From assembly GCA_045611785.1 (NCBI GenBank), contig JAZKXV010000018.1:1-14480 (forward strand): 14,480 nt of DNA, given 5' to 3'. The translations under genes were made by a program, and so were the position numbers. Numbering within the stretch: the first letter of the stretch is position 1; each line of letters starts with the position of its first letter. Source of the DNA: JAFTYO01 sp045611785. GTDB taxonomy: Bacteria > Pseudomonadota > Alphaproteobacteria > RF32 > CAG-239. The notes under the pieces are model-generated. The model was not told where the DNA came from. It saw nothing but the letters and a program-made list of their open reading frames with translations, and did no database searches. Positions 13,881 through 14,480 of the stretch are shown piece after piece.

Positions 13881-14109
13881 TTTTTTCTTTCAATACAATA
13901 TATTATATGAGTTATACACAAATACATTGTTAACTGTGTATAACTCTCATCACTTACTAACAATATACATATTTGTTTACCTAATTAAAAACATTTCAAA
14001 TAACTTATTAACATCTTGATAACTTTTAATCACAATTGTTAATTTTGTTAATTATAAAAGTTATTAATTCGAGTTATATAATATCCTAATCTGCTCGAGA
14101 TGTGGATGA
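13881..14109. other. AT-rich 229-bp intergenic region, candidate origin or assembly junction
   Basis: This is the longest non-coding stretch in the window. Besides the inverted repeat it contains a very AT-rich segment (about 13950-14085) with repeated TTAA and GTTAAT words, a third GAGTTATA (14071-14078), and TGTGGATGA (14101-14109), one mismatch from a DnaA box on the minus strand. Base composition rises abruptly at about 14085-14110, where infC begins. No rpmI is present after infC. The right part may therefore not belong to the same chromosome context. Confidence 0.35.
13909..13946. promoter_or_regulatory. Perfect 12-bp inverted repeat containing two opposed DnaA-box-like sequences
   Basis: GAGTTATACACA (13909-13920) and TGTGTATAACTC (13935-13946) are exact reverse complements separated by 14 bases. 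Each arm contains TTATACACA, which fits the DnaA-box consensus TTATNCACA. No T tract follows on either strand, so it is not a normal terminator. It adjoins the candidate coaE -10 element. It could be part of a replication origin, a DnaA-controlled operator, or an operator for another dimeric regulator. Confidence 0.5.
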
Positions 14110-14480
14110 TTATTTCTTTTTGGGTGAAAGCATGATAATCATTCGCTTTCCTTCAAGGACTGGCATCTGCTCTACTTTACCAAACTCTTCAAGGTCGTTG
14201 GCAAAACGAAGCAAGAGAACTTCTCCTTGTTCTTTGAAGAGAATTGAGCGACCTTTGAAAAATACATATGCTTTAACTTTGGCGCCTTCCTTCAAGAATC
14301 CGACTGCATGTTTCAACTTGAAGTTGTAGTCGTGTTCGTCGGTTTGAGGTCCGAAGCGAATTTCCTTGATTTCTACCTTCACCTGCTTTGCCTTGAGTTC
14401 CTTCTGCTTCTTCTTTTGTTGATAGAGGAACTTTGAATAATCAATCAATCGACAAACTGGAGGCTCTGCGTTGGGAGAGA
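14110..14480 (-). CDS. infC: Translation initiation factor IF-3, C-terminal part (gene continues past the window edge)
   Basis: The visible 122 residues cover the end of the N-terminal domain (SPNAEPPVCRLIDYSKF), the lysine-rich linker helix (LYQQKKKQKELKAKQ) and the whole C-terminal domain, which binds the 30S platform and blocks premature 50S joining (KEIRFGPQTDEHDYNF, then KVKAYVFFKGRSILFKEQGE, ending SPKKK). The reading frame is open to the last base, so the start is outside. The form FFKGRSILFKEQGEVLLLRFANDLEEFGKVEQ is typical of Bacteroidetes IF-3, whereas proteobacterial proteins have RFRGREM followed by ELG. Codon use also differs from the other genes: AAG for Lys, AAC, GAC, TTC and CTC are frequent, and 27 of 44 codons read downstream from 14445 end in G or C. 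The usual rpmI and rplT do not follow. Confidence 0.95.
   Translation of the reverse strand, partial: SPNAEPPVCRLIDYSKFLYQQKKKQKELKAKQVKVEIKEIRFGPQTDEHDYNFKLKHAVGFLKEGAKVKAYVFFKGRSILFKEQGEVLLLRFANDLEEFGKVEQMPVLEGKRMIIMLSPKKK

Noticed and set aside
13909..13946. Reading the long inverted repeat upstream of coaE as a transcription terminator
   Set aside because: There is no T tract after it on either strand, and the arms match DnaA-box consensus instead.
13947..14090. CtrA-type sites (TTAA-N7-TTAA) in the AT-rich spacer
   Set aside because: Several TTAA pairs occur but with spacings of 5, 9 or 12, not 7.

Overview
The window looks like chromosomal DNA from a low-GC alphaproteobacterium, possibly an uncultured host-associated one. 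It is roughly 70% A+T by eye. The case for Alphaproteobacteria rests on four things: the order mnmE-mnmG-(PHP gene)-rsmG-parA-parB, a nearby coaE-dnaQ pair, a DUF465 (YdcH-like) protein ending in PNIIA, and an S21 protein of proteobacterial type. The finer placement is inference. No stretch longer than 300 bases lacks a gene. I see no tRNA, rRNA, CRISPR array, transposase or phage module.

Region 1 (about 100-3830) holds small transcription units: a two-domain protein (nucleoside deoxyribosyltransferase-like plus calcineurin-like phosphoesterase), rpsU with its own terminator, a DUF465 protein, a phosphofructokinase with a mixed ATP/PPi-type active site, and a 69-residue acidic protein followed by an MTH1-like Nudix hydrolase. 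Region 2 (3909-5084) carries a small membrane protein and a nitroreductase on the plus strand. It ends at a bidirectional terminator.

Region 3 (5102-11784) is a leftward block of seven genes: mnmE, mnmG, a PHP-family phosphoesterase, rsmG, parA, parB and a small cysteine-rich protein resembling the catalytic subunit of ferredoxin:thioredoxin reductase. It joins tRNA wobble-uridine modification (MnmE/MnmG), 16S rRNA methylation (RsmG) and chromosome segregation (ParA/ParB). Two perfect parS sites lie inside rsmG and mnmG, so the centromere is embedded in the operon that encodes its binding protein. Region 4 (11956-13880) has a HAD phosphatase facing a translationally coupled coaE-dnaQ pair.

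Region 5 (13881-14480) is the most ambiguous. A very AT-rich 229-bp spacer contains a perfect inverted repeat of two DnaA-box-like sequences, a candidate origin or coaE control site. It is followed by the 3' part of an infC gene whose protein is of Bacteroidetes type, whose codon use differs sharply from the rest, and which lacks the expected rpmI-rplT downstream. Either infC was transferred or the contig is chimeric near 14.05-14.11 kb.

Across these regions a 15-bp sequence (ATTTAAATACAGTGT) occurs four times exactly, always in the same orientation, in intergenic and coding DNA. I know of no function for it.
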